IMG/VR virus record: IMGVR_UViG_3300025889_000377
Coordinates: 1-36,610 of that record
Reading direction: 5' to 3' (one strand)
DNA from: a virus
Length of the DNA stretch: 36,610 nt
Part shown: one piece after another, positions 1 to 6,780 of the stretch
Layout of the letters: each line of letters begins with the position of its first letter
Numbering within the stretch: position 1 is the stretch's first letter
Notes under the pieces: generated by a model
What the model was told of the DNA's origin: nothing
What the model saw: the letters and a program-made list of their open reading frames with translations, nothing else
The model's database searches: none
Program-made: the position numbers and the translations under genes

Positions 1-9
1 TTTTTATGT

Positions 10-40
10 AAAACCAAGTCTTTTGTAGGACTTGTTTGGC
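10..40 (-). terminator. weak intrinsic terminator-like hairpin
   Basis: Read on the minus strand, CAAGTC (34-29) and GACTTG (20-15) form a 6-bp stem with an 8-base loop. The stem can be extended by three A-T pairs across a one-base bulge, and TTTT follows at 13-10. It lies just downstream of the stop codon of the small membrane-protein gene, where a transcript end makes sense. The stem is short and the T tract is brief, so this is a weak candidate. Confidence 0.4.
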
Positions 41-54
41 GATAAGCCAGTTCA

Positions 55-249
55 TTACTTACCCTTGAAACGGGCTACAACATCAACAAAGCCCTGTGTG
101 CCGACGTATGCTGCGGCAATGACTATCCATTGTTCTGAATCTACCTTCTCGGCAAGAAGTAGACCTGTTGTTGTGAGCCATACCAAAAGTTTCTTTGATA
201 CGAATCTTTCTAGGTGTTTATCTGCAAATGCTTTTACTGCTGCCATCAT
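55..249 (-). CDS. small holin-like membrane protein
   Basis: This is a 64-residue protein of unknown function. It has a charged N-terminal stretch, then two hydrophobic stretches (about residues 20-33 and 41-58) separated by the polar segment EKVDSEQ, and a basic tail ending RFKGK. Small two-segment membrane proteins of this kind in phages are often holins or holin-like, but no diagnostic motif is visible and the first segment is short for a membrane span. The gene follows the homing endonuclease after 63 non-coding bases and is followed by a hairpin that may end the transcript. An AGAGG ribosome-binding site lies five bases before the first of two consecutive ATG codons (249 and 246); either could start the protein. 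It could equally be an unrelated small membrane protein. Confidence 0.6.
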   Translation of the reverse strand: MMAAVKAFADKHLERFVSKKLLVWLTTTGLLLAEKVDSEQWIVIAAAYVGTQGFVDVVARFKGK

Positions 250-312
250 TTTATCCTCTCTATTCTTCGATAACCTTTATGGTTAGTGAAGTAAATAGTA
301 AGAAAGTTTTCT

Positions 313-1017
313 TTATTTCACTCGCCAAGATACACCATACTTTACCCTCTTTATGGTTGAAAGCGATACGCCATACATCTCTGCAACTTGTGGGTTGGTT
401 AGTTTAGTGCCGTTGGCAAAAAGTTCTCTTATCTCTTTTACCTGCTCTTCTGTAAGGCGGGCGTTTGGGTTCTTTGCACCCGTTCTTGTCTTGGCGTATT
501 CGCTCAGTTTCTTTCTGGTCTCTTGCGAAGGGCTGTTGAACATGTGTGGAAGAATTATGCCCTTCTTTGATTCGCTCAACCTTCTTCTGGTTTCCTCGCT
601 GACGTGCTTGCCTTTGTTGCCTGCTCTTATCTTGGCTTTGGTTTCTTCTGTGTGTTTTCTTCCAGCAGAGGTTTTCGCTATTTTTTCTTTTGTTTCTTTT
701 GAGTGCTTTCTTCCCTTCATGGGTGAACCAGCAAAAGGGGCTTTGTTGTAGCCAACTTTTTTGTTGAGGCAACCACTTTCATCTATGACCTGCTGTTCTA
801 CATCGAGCAGCATTTCTTCTTCTACTTCTTGTAAGATGGAAAAAGTAAACGACTGCTCGCCATACTTTTCCCAAGCTGATAGCAAGTGTTGGTTGGCGTG
901 AATACCACTCCGCAAGCGCCACCTGTGAGCACGCCAGCGTTTCTCAACATTGACACTGCTTCCTATGTAGAACTTTCCCGTTTGTTTGTTGGTTATTTTG
1001 TAAATGCCGCAAGTCAT
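313..1017 (-). CDS. free-standing GIY-YIG homing endonuclease
   Basis: This 234-residue nuclease should cut a specific DNA target and promote copying of its own gene, as free-standing GIY-YIG enzymes do in T4-like phages. The GIY (residues 4-6) and YIG (17-19) motifs are present, with the catalytic arginine R27, an acidic residue E74 and N91, close to Y6, Y17, R27, E75 and N90 of I-TevI. About residues 100-160 hold three short basic repeats of NUMOD3 type (GRKHSKET, GRKHTEET, GKHVSEET). The C terminus (about 190-234) is a helix-turn-helix of the kind seen in HNH homing enzymes (motif NPQVAEMYGVSLSTIKRV). I chose the ATG at 1017 rather than an in-frame GTG at 1029 because it aligns the catalytic residues with I-TevI and has an AGGTGG ribosome-binding site. 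That site lies inside one arm of a 14-bp hairpin. The gene sits between the recombination operon and a small membrane protein. Confidence 0.9.
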   Translation of the reverse strand: MTCGIYKITNKQTGKFYIGSSVNVEKRWRAHRWRLRSGIHANQHLLSAWEKYGEQSFTFSILQEVEEEMLLDVEQQVIDESGCLNKKVGYNKAPFAGSPMKGRKHSKETKEKIAKTSAGRKHTEETKAKIRAGNKGKHVSEETRRRLSESKKGIILPHMFNSPSQETRKKLSEYAKTRTGAKNPNARLTEEQVKEIRELFANGTKLTNPQVAEMYGVSLSTIKRVKYGVSWRVK

Positions 1018-1023
1018 AAAGAA

Positions 1024-1064
1024 ACCCACCTATTTATCGGTTCGTCTATAATAAATAGGTGGGT
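1024..1064 (-). promoter_or_regulatory. perfect 14-bp hairpin covering the endonuclease ribosome-binding site
   Basis: ACCCACCTATTTAT (1024-1037) and ATAAATAGGTGGGT (1051-1064) are exact reverse complements with a 13-base spacer. In the minus-strand RNA the promoter-proximal arm would pair with the arm that carries the AGGTGG ribosome-binding site of the endonuclease gene and so could block translation. The GC-rich base of the stem is followed by TTTCTTT, so the same element could also act as an intrinsic terminator for the SbcCD transcript. Both roles are inferences from structure. Confidence 0.75.
1031..1038 (-). promoter_or_regulatory. T4-type late promoter-like box inside the hairpin arm
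   Basis: The minus strand reads GATAAATA, seven of eight matches to the T4 late -10 box TATAAATA, and it overlaps the hairpin arm next to the endonuclease start. Initiation 5-6 bases downstream would give a transcript lacking the upstream hairpin arm, but also most of the AGGTGG site. The same 8-mer occurs elsewhere inside genes, so on its own it is weak evidence. Confidence 0.3.
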
Positions 1065-1080
1065 CATCAAGGAAAAGCAG

Positions 1081-1088
1081 TATTTATT
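1081..1088 (-). promoter_or_regulatory. second late promoter-like box after the SbcCD stop
   Basis: Directly after the SbcCD stop codon (TAA, 1091-1089) the minus strand reads AATAAATA, seven of eight matches to the T4 late box. A transcript started here would contain the whole hairpin and the endonuclease gene. Confidence 0.3.
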
Positions 1089-4000
1089 TTACTCGTCTAC
1101 AAATGCGTGTCCATCTTTTTCTTCTATTGTGACAACCTTATCAACATTATCTTTCAAACTGTCAATGTGGGTAATAAGAAGAGTCGTTTTGAAATGCGCT
1201 CGTAGGATATCTAGGATTCTGGTGAAGCCCTCCATGTTGTTTGCGTCAAGGGCTGTTCCAGGCTCGTCGCAAATCATTGTGTCGGATTTTGGCATGTTGC
1301 TTACATTTAGCAGCGCAATACGAATAGCCATAGCAGCAAGTGTTTTCTCTGCACCTGAGCCAAGCTCTAACGGTCTGGCGTTCTGGTCTTTGTGCTGAAT
1401 AAAGATATCCAGCTTACGCCCGTTGTCCTCAAAATAAACGTTGAAGTCAACAACGTTGGCTAGTACCTCTGTAATAGCCTCGTTGATTACTGGAAGTTTA
1501 TTCTTAATAATACCAAACGCAATACCATTCGGGTGCATACACTTCATAAAAAGGTCGTATGCAGAGAACTCACGACGGGTCTTTTCCAGTTCATTTCTTT
1601 TATTTTGGTTCTCGGTGAGTTGCGCTTGTAGCGAGCCCTCTTGCTTGTGGAGTTTTAGAAGGTCATCACGGCAATAGTTGCACTCCCGCTTTGACTCGTG
1701 AATATCCAACTCCAACTGTCGCTTGTTCTCTTTGAGAAGAGCAGCATTAAGAATAGCCTCTTTGTTTTGCTCGTAGTAGTCCAGCTTCTCTCGCAGTTCT
1801 TCTATTTGCTTTTCTGTCGCTGTTTTCTTTTGTTCTTCTCGGCTTACTTGCAGTTGTAATGAGGTAATGGTGTGCTCGTTCTCCAACACCTTTGTTTTAA
1901 GAGCGCGGACTTTACTAAGAAGATGGTCTGCTTGGCTACTCTCCAACTTCTGTCGTAGAGAAATGCTCTTTTCCTCTGCAACAGCAAGGGACAAGTTTGC
2001 AGCAGGTATCAAGTCTCTTGCGGCAAATGCATTCTCAATAAACTTGCAAGAGGTCTTGTATTTATCTCCACAAGGAATCTCGTCAAGAATACCAATACGC
2101 TTGTTGTAAAGGTCAAGGTTGCGCTCTGTGTCTTTACACTCGTTTAACAAAGAAGTTAAGTTTTCTTTTAGTTTTGTGTTTTGCTCGACTTCTTCTGTTA
2201 AAGCCTTTTCGTCAAACTGTTGAAGAAGTTCTTTTGCGTTCTCCAAAAAAAGACTTGACTCGCCTATCTTTGTATGATAGTTGTTTATTTTTCTATCGAT
2301 ACTCTCGATAAGAAGCTCGGCTGTGTTTATCTGGTTTTCGACCAATGGCGCGTCAATAATCTCTGCTGGAATAGAGTCGAGTTTGTCTTCTGTTTCTTTG
2401 AGGTCTGCTTTTAAGGTTTTTAGTTTTTGCTCCAACTCTTCGCAACGTTGGTCGTTTTGTTCGATAAGAACTAAAACCTCGTCTTGTTTATTTGCGATGG
2501 CTTCTTCATCTGCGTCGAGGTTAAAGGTTTCCAGCTTTTTGAGGTAGCCTTTTGTATCGGCACTTTCTTTCTTGGCTAACTTAAACTTTTTATCAAAGAA
2601 CTCCAAGTCAAGAAACTTTGCAAGAATTTCTTTTCGACGGGTTGAACCCTCGTTGATAAAGTCAAGTGCGCCCAACTGTGAAGACATAGAGGTCGTTAAA
2701 AAGTCTTCCAGCGTGCCAAAGGTGTGGCGAATGCGTGCGTCAGTTCCGTTACGGTCTGTGGAGTCAAGTATTTCTTCCTCGCCTGTGGCAAGGTCGATAA
2801 CGCTAAACTTCACATCTGTGCGTGCCTCTGTGGTTGCTTGACCACGAAGCTTCTTTTCGTATTTCTCACTTGTGCGCTCGACGGTGTATAGTTTTGTGCC
2901 TACTTGAATCTTTACTTTGCCTCGACCACCATTCTTTTTATTATTTACAATATCCACGTTTTTGCGGACGTTCTTTGAGGTAGAGTTGTAAAGCGTGTAA
3001 AGTAGAGAATCTACCACGGAAGACTTACCTGAGTAGTTCTTACCGAAAATGCCTACAAGACCCCGAATGTTTTCAAAGTCTATTTTGTTGCCCTCGCCAT
3101 AACAAAACAGGTTGTCCCATTCAAGGTGTTTGAGCGACCAGTTGACGTTGCGAGCAACTTCCTCGTTTTCCTCGGCTTCTTTGTTGAACCGCTCGTTGAG
3201 CGAGAAGACTTCTTTGAGGAGTTCTTCGCTTGGTTCGTAGTCTTTGAGATAATCGCGGATAAGCTCTTGTTGAACTTGAACGTCTCTAAGATTTTGCTCC
3301 GTAATTTCGTCTGTATGCGCCGAAGATAAACTTACCCCAGCCCTGTTAAGGAAAGTAAGACTTTCGGGCTTGAAGCGCGTCCTAACCACGTCTGTGGCTT
3401 TCCTAATAGTTTCTACCGGAAGCTTGGTATTGGCTACAACACGAACTCTTGCACCGAGTGGTATTTTTGTGTTTTTTGGCACTCTGCCTTTTGCTGTAAG
3501 CTCAATAGTGATAAAGGGCTTTGGGTTTCTAAAAGTGTGGAGTTCTACCTTGAAGTCATCCTTATTATCGATAGTCCAAAGCAGGTAACCTTTATCAAGT
3601 TCTTCTGCGTGGTTTTGCTGGACTGTGCTGCCAACATAACGCACTCGCCCTTCGTCGTCAAGGCTTTGGTTGGTTTTGTGAATATCGCCAAGCATGGCAT
3701 AGTCAAAACCCTCAAAGATAGAAACGTCGTTCTCGCCGTGTTCCATAACCCAACCAAGAGAAGTCTCGCAGCCAGAGATAGAACCGTGGTAAAGAGCAAT
3801 ATTAATTTTATCTTTTCTCGTCGGCTTAACCCAGTTCTCTGGGTCGAACACGGAAAGAACGTTAAACACAATATTTGTGTCCCACAGGGTCTCACCGGAG
3901 TCTTTAAGAAGGTGAATATGTTTGTGGTTGAGCGCAGTCACCAAAGGTGTGATGGCATCTTGACGTGCTGTGTTTCTCAGGTTGCCGTCATGGTTGCCTG

Positions 4001-4241
4001 GAATAATAATAAGTGGGGCAATATCGGCAAGGTTTTTGAGAAAGTCTGTGGCAAGGTCAAAATACTCTGGCGAAAGGTTGACCTTTGTGTGCGCCAAGTC
4101 TCCACAATGAACAATACAGTCTGGCTTTTGTTTGCGTAGAGACTTATACATTTGTGCGAACACATCACGGTATTCTTTGTGGTATTTTAGATTACGGATA
4201 TGTGTGTCACTAATGTGGGCGATTTTGTAGTTTAACTTCAT
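1089..4241 (-). CDS. fused SbcD-SbcC (Mre11-Rad50; gp47-gp46) recombination nuclease
   Basis: One continuous 1050-residue frame contains both subunits of the DNA-end-processing complex that are normally two proteins. Residues 1 to about 340 are the Mre11/SbcD phosphoesterase with SDTH (D12, H14), GD (D48), GNHD (83-85), a YHG motif and GDIH. Residues from about 375 are the Rad50/SbcC ATPase: Walker A GKNYSGKS with K406, a long charged coiled-coil region (about 520-900), signature LELGSGAEK (about 957-965), Walker B MICDEPG (about 990) and H-loop LLITHID (about 1024). The hook region holds C724 and C732 spaced C-x7-C rather than CxxC; a separate CNYC lies at 854-857. In T4 the equivalents gp47 and gp46 degrade and resect DNA ends for recombination-dependent replication. 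An AGGAGG site overlaps the stop of the upstream primase gene, so translation is probably coupled. Confidence 0.95.
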   Translation of the reverse strand: MKLNYKIAHISDTHIRNLKYHKEYRDVFAQMYKSLRKQKPDCIVHCGDLAHTKVNLSPEYFDLATDFLKNLADIAPLIIIPGNHDGNLRNTARQDAITPLVTALNHKHIHLLKDSGETLWDTNIVFNVLSVFDPENWVKPTRKDKINIALYHGSISGCETSLGWVMEHGENDVSIFEGFDYAMLGDIHKTNQSLDDEGRVRYVGSTVQQNHAEELDKGYLLWTIDNKDDFKVELHTFRNPKPFITIELTAKGRVPKNTKIPLGARVRVVANTKLPVETIRKATDVVRTRFKPESLTFLNRAGVSLSSAHTDEITEQNLRDVQVQQELIRDYLKDYEPSEELLKEVFSLNERFNKEAEENEEVARNVNWSLKHLEWDNLFCYGEGNKIDFENIRGLVGIFGKNYSGKSSVVDSLLYTLYNSTSKNVRKNVDIVNNKKNGGRGKVKIQVGTKLYTVERTSEKYEKKLRGQATTEARTDVKFSVIDLATGEEEILDSTDRNGTDARIRHTFGTLEDFLTTSMSSQLGALDFINEGSTRRKEILAKFLDLEFFDKKFKLAKKESADTKGYLKKLETFNLDADEEAIANKQDEVLVLIEQNDQRCEELEQKLKTLKADLKETEDKLDSIPAEIIDAPLVENQINTAELLIESIDRKINNYHTKIGESSLFLENAKELLQQFDEKALTEEVEQNTKLKENLTSLLNECKDTERNLDLYNKRIGILDEIPCGDKYKTSCKFIENAFAARDLIPAANLSLAVAEEKSISLRQKLESSQADHLLSKVRALKTKVLENEHTITSLQLQVSREEQKKTATEKQIEELREKLDYYEQNKEAILNAALLKENKRQLELDIHESKRECNYCRDDLLKLHKQEGSLQAQLTENQNKRNELEKTRREFSAYDLFMKCMHPNGIAFGIIKNKLPVINEAITEVLANVVDFNVYFEDNGRKLDIFIQHKDQNARPLELGSGAEKTLAAMAIRIALLNVSNMPKSDTMICDEPGTALDANNMEGFTRILDILRAHFKTTLLITHIDSLKDNVDKVVTIEEKDGHAFVDE

Positions 4242-4245
4242 TTGT

Positions 4246-4251
4246 CCTCCT
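4246..4251 (-). promoter_or_regulatory. strong ribosome-binding site of the SbcCD fusion
   Basis: AGGAGG overlaps the TAG stop codon of the primase gene and lies four bases before the ATG at 4241. It fixes the start and suggests that ribosomes finishing the primase restart on SbcCD. Confidence 0.8.
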
Positions 4252-5176
4252 AAACGCAGGCAACCTGCATAGCCAAAAGATTATCTGGGTCTACCCAGGT
4301 GGCGTTTTCTTTTCTTTCTTGGAACTGTCCTCGGGTCATTTCACCTACATCGTCGTATCCTGAAATGTCAACCTTATAAACATCTACATCGTATTGTAGC
4401 AGTTTTCGCATAATTTTGTAAGCCTTTGAGTCGGCGTCTGGGTCAAGTGCGAAGTAGACTGCGGTATCGTTATGAACAATACTTTGAAATAACTTGCTTT
4501 CTTCTCGCAGGGTTGAGCCAAGAATAGGCACAGCGTTTTCACCTGCGATGATGGCGTCAAACACGCCTTCTACTAAAATAATTTCTTGGGAAAAGTCGAG
4601 GAACAGTTCGTTGAAAATAATGTCTTTGCTTGCATCGGGGTTGCGATACTTTGCCCAAGAGCCTTTGTAGGTTCGTGCGATAAAGAAGTTTGGGTCACCG
4701 TCTTTGTTGAAAGATGGGATAATAATGCGGTCTTTGAACTCGCCCCAAGGACAGTAGCCTATTTTCCAAAACAGTATCTCGTCCATTGTGATGCCACGCT
4801 TTGCGAGATAATGTCGGGCTGGGAGGGAAGAGTGGGGTAGGTTGTTCTTGCCAAGGAAAATATAATCTTTTGGAAGTTCAATAACCTGTTCTACTTCTTC
4901 TCCTTCCTCGCCAAAAAGGTCGTCGAAGTTGGTTAGGTCTACATCGGGGGTGAGTTCCAACCAGCGTTGTTTGTCGGCAAATGTGGCAAAGCGGCGAACA
5001 AGACGGAAGATAGACTTTCCCGAATAGTTGCAGTGCCAACACTGGAACTTATCCTTGTCGATATTGACAGATAGTTTGTTGTTGTGGTGTTTACAGTTGG
5101 GGCAATGAAACAAACGCTCCCCACCGCTTTTGCGAAAGTCGCCTAATGTTCTGCGGAGGATAGAGACTTTTTCCAT
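4250..5176 (-). CDS. DnaG-type DNA primase (gp61-like role)
   Basis: This 308-residue protein should make RNA primers for lagging-strand synthesis. It has an N-terminal CHC2-type zinc ribbon (C25, C28, C46, C49) and a TOPRIM domain with the acidic glutamate in LVEGVFDA (E203) and the DPD motif in LDPDAD (D245, D247). The length is near that of T4 gp61 (342 residues) and well below bacterial DnaG; the helicase-binding C-terminal domain of DnaG is absent. I prefer the ATG at 5176 over a TTG at 5206, which would overlap the upstream resolvase gene by 64 bases instead of 34. The zinc ribbon is intact from either start. The gene lies between a RuvC-like resolvase and the SbcD-SbcC fusion, consistent with a replication-recombination operon. 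Confidence 0.9.
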   Translation of the reverse strand: MEKVSILRRTLGDFRKSGGERLFHCPNCKHHNNKLSVNIDKDKFQCWHCNYSGKSIFRLVRRFATFADKQRWLELTPDVDLTNFDDLFGEEGEEVEQVIELPKDYIFLGKNNLPHSSLPARHYLAKRGITMDEILFWKIGYCPWGEFKDRIIIPSFNKDGDPNFFIARTYKGSWAKYRNPDASKDIIFNELFLDFSQEIILVEGVFDAIIAGENAVPILGSTLREESKLFQSIVHNDTAVYFALDPDADSKAYKIMRKLLQYDVDVYKVDISGYDDVGEMTRGQFQERKENATWVDPDNLLAMQVACV

Positions 5177-5679
5177 ACTGACCAACCTGCTTTTGCGATA
5201 ACCCAACTGTCTGCTTTGTCGTATGACTCTGGACGTGGGTTGCCCTTTGTCGTGTATTGTATATCAAAAGTGGGGTCGTTGTCAAGAACAAATTGTAGAA
5301 CAACGGGTTTTGCTTTTGTGCCACGGGGAACTTTGATGCCTACTGCTCGCCTTGCTTCGCCTGCGGTTAGATACTGTGGCTGGACTCCAAAAAGGGTGTA
5401 GGCTATCCAGCTAACGACTCCGTTGAATCTTTGTAGCGCTGCCATGGTCTTGGCAGAAGAGCCACCGGAGTTGAAAAACATAAACGGTTGCTCAATAAAA
5501 ACTTCGGTTATTTTAACCTCGCTTTTAATGGTTGTCAAGTATTCTTTTATTTTTTCTGCCTTGACAAAAAAGTCTTTATGTTTGCGGAGGTCTATTGCTG
5601 AACAAAGTACAACATCTCCGTTGGTGTCTATTACAGACACACCTGTGATGGACGTTGAAACGTCAAGTGCTAATATCAT
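5143..5679 (-). CDS. RuvC-like Holliday junction resolvase
   Basis: A 178-residue RNase H-fold nuclease of the RuvC type. The first beta strand carries the catalytic aspartate (ILALDVSTSITG, D6), the next acidic residue is E63 in VFIEQP, and the C-terminal DxxD is D154/D157 in YDKADSW. Length and motif order match RuvC (about 170 residues). It would cut four-way junctions produced during recombination-dependent replication and before packaging; T4 itself uses an unrelated resolvase (gp49). The 3' end overlaps the primase gene by 34 bases. No ribosome-binding site is visible before the ATG, but TATAAT lies six bases upstream, so the message may be leaderless. Confidence 0.85.
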   Translation of the reverse strand: MILALDVSTSITGVSVIDTNGDVVLCSAIDLRKHKDFFVKAEKIKEYLTTIKSEVKITEVFIEQPFMFFNSGGSSAKTMAALQRFNGVVSWIAYTLFGVQPQYLTAGEARRAVGIKVPRGTKAKPVVLQFVLDNDPTFDIQYTTKGNPRPESYDKADSWVIAKAGWSVWKKSLSSAEH

Positions 5680-5685
5680 ACTGTT

Positions 5686-5715
5686 ATTATACTATAAGTC
5701 GATGTTGACTTTAAA
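5686..5715 (-). promoter_or_regulatory. sigma70-like promoter of the recombination operon
   Basis: On the minus strand TTTAAA (5715-5710) is followed after 18 bases by a perfect TATAAT (5691-5686). It lies in the 12-base gap and the 3' end of the last structural gene, just where transcription of the resolvase-primase-SbcCD genes would need to start separately from late transcription. The -35 box is a weak match (four of six). Confidence 0.4.
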
Positions 5716-6780
5716 TGTGTAGCCATCTTCCTCGTCCTTTTTGACGGGTCTGGCTAGTTTGGCAATAGCGATAAGGTTTTTGTTGTCGTCGTAGATGCCA
5801 ATCTTTGAGATGTAGGTGACGGGGGCAAAGGGCTCTTCACCATTTACATAATCTGACTTTACTGCGTTTATAACAGTAGAGCCTGTGGGCTGGGTGTAGC
5901 TCTTTCTCTCTACATTTACAAACTTTGTGCTGCCACTTGTAATAAATGTTGGGTTATTAGAAAAGTTATATTCGTTCTTGCCAGCTTCACAAAGCATTGT
6001 CATAACCGGAACTGTGTTTGTGCCTTCAAACTCCATAACCCATGAACCGGAGTCTGGTGGGTTTGCTTCGTCGTATGGACCAAAGAAAGTCCATTTTGGA
6101 GCGGTAACGCTGCCATCCCAGGTGTCATCAGCAGAGTCAGACAGTTCTGCGGAAGATGAGAGAAGAATAAATCCCTCATTGTAAAGAACTGTGCCAACTG
6201 TTGAGCCTGAAAGGGAGGCTGTGCCGAATGTTTGTATTAGTGCGCCGTTGCTACCTCTGTCCTCTGCTCTGGCAACAAGGGTGCCTGTGAAATAACAACT
6301 AAGTTTTACAGAACCTTTTTTTATACTCTCGCCATAAAAGATGGCTGGAATAGAAATGAGGTTTACTGCCTCATTATCATAGTTCTCATAAGCATAAGAT
6401 GGGCTGAGGTATTTGTAATAGTTTAGTGTATTTTTGAGGGCTCTCTTGTAAGAGTCTGTCATTGGGTATTGACGACTAATAGAAGATGTGAGTGGGTATG
6501 AGCCTGAAATAGTTGCACCAGGGTTTAGTGCGTTGTAGGTTGCTTTCGTTGTAACTGTAAAACTATTTTTGGCAGCGTCTTTTGTTACAAAAGGATAGAC
6601 CAACTCCCCAGATGCTCTATCGACGTTTATCTCATAAAGAGATAATGAGCCAGAAGAAATGTTCTGCCCTTCATTTATTCTATCGTTATAATATGCATTA
6701 CCGCTGTGAAAATCCGCCCTCAAGCGAGGGTGGGTTTTCAAGAAATTAGTGAATACTTGATTCTCTGAAAATTTCTTCAT
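5692..6780 (-). CDS. virion structural protein, paralogue of the upstream 379-residue protein
   Basis: A 362-residue protein without a named domain. Its C-terminal half matches the preceding protein: CEAGKNEYNFSNNPTF against CRAGHNEFNYSANPSY, and TYISKIGIYDDNKNLIAIAK against SYITTVGLYSANNELLAVAK, ending in NIDL against RLDY. A region near residue 150 (ESIKKGSVKLSCYF against DEIQKGTFSLKVYM) is also shared, so the two are diverged tandem duplicates. I recall similar proteins being annotated as virion structural proteins of large marine phages, with no known role. It is serine- and glycine-rich with many short beta-like stretches, as expected for a tail or baseplate appendage. Its ATG shares one base with the upstream stop codon (TAATG). 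It is the last gene of the structural block. Confidence 0.75.
   Translation of the reverse strand: MKKFSENQVFTNFLKTHPRLRADFHSGNAYYNDRINEGQNISSGSLSLYEINVDRASGELVYPFVTKDAAKNSFTVTTKATYNALNPGATISGSYPLTSSISRQYPMTDSYKRALKNTLNYYKYLSPSYAYENYDNEAVNLISIPAIFYGESIKKGSVKLSCYFTGTLVARAEDRGSNGALIQTFGTASLSGSTVGTVLYNEGFILLSSSAELSDSADDTWDGSVTAPKWTFFGPYDEANPPDSGSWVMEFEGTNTVPVMTMLCEAGKNEYNFSNNPTFITSGSTKFVNVERKSYTQPTGSTVINAVKSDYVNGEEPFAPVTYISKIGIYDDNKNLIAIAKLARPVKKDEEDGYTFKVNIDL

Noticed and set aside
271-285. TAACC/GGTTA hairpin in the gap before the small membrane protein
   Set aside because: The stem is only five base pairs with no T tract on either side, so a terminator is not supported.
404-772. 122-codon minus-strand frame within the endonuclease gene
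   Set aside because: Out-of-frame shadow of the lysine/arginine-rich NUMOD3 region; the GIY-YIG frame explains the DNA.
886-1398. 170-codon plus-strand open frame
   Set aside because: It runs across the endonuclease start, the hairpin and the SbcCD 3' end on the opposite strand, and has no coding character.
1671-1682. CNYC in the SbcC part as the zinc hook
   Set aside because: At residues 854-857 it is off-centre, close to the C-terminal ATPase lobe, while C724/C732 lie near the midpoint of the coiled coil. It is kept only as an alternative.
3537-4139. 200-codon plus-strand open frame
   Set aside because: It is antisense to the SbcD domain, whose motifs are intact. The translation shows no domain and no ribosome-binding site supports it.
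5177-5206. Upstream TTG start for the primase
   Set aside because: It would deepen the overlap with the resolvase gene to 64 bases, uses a rare start codon, and adds nothing to the zinc ribbon; ATG at 5176 is preferred.
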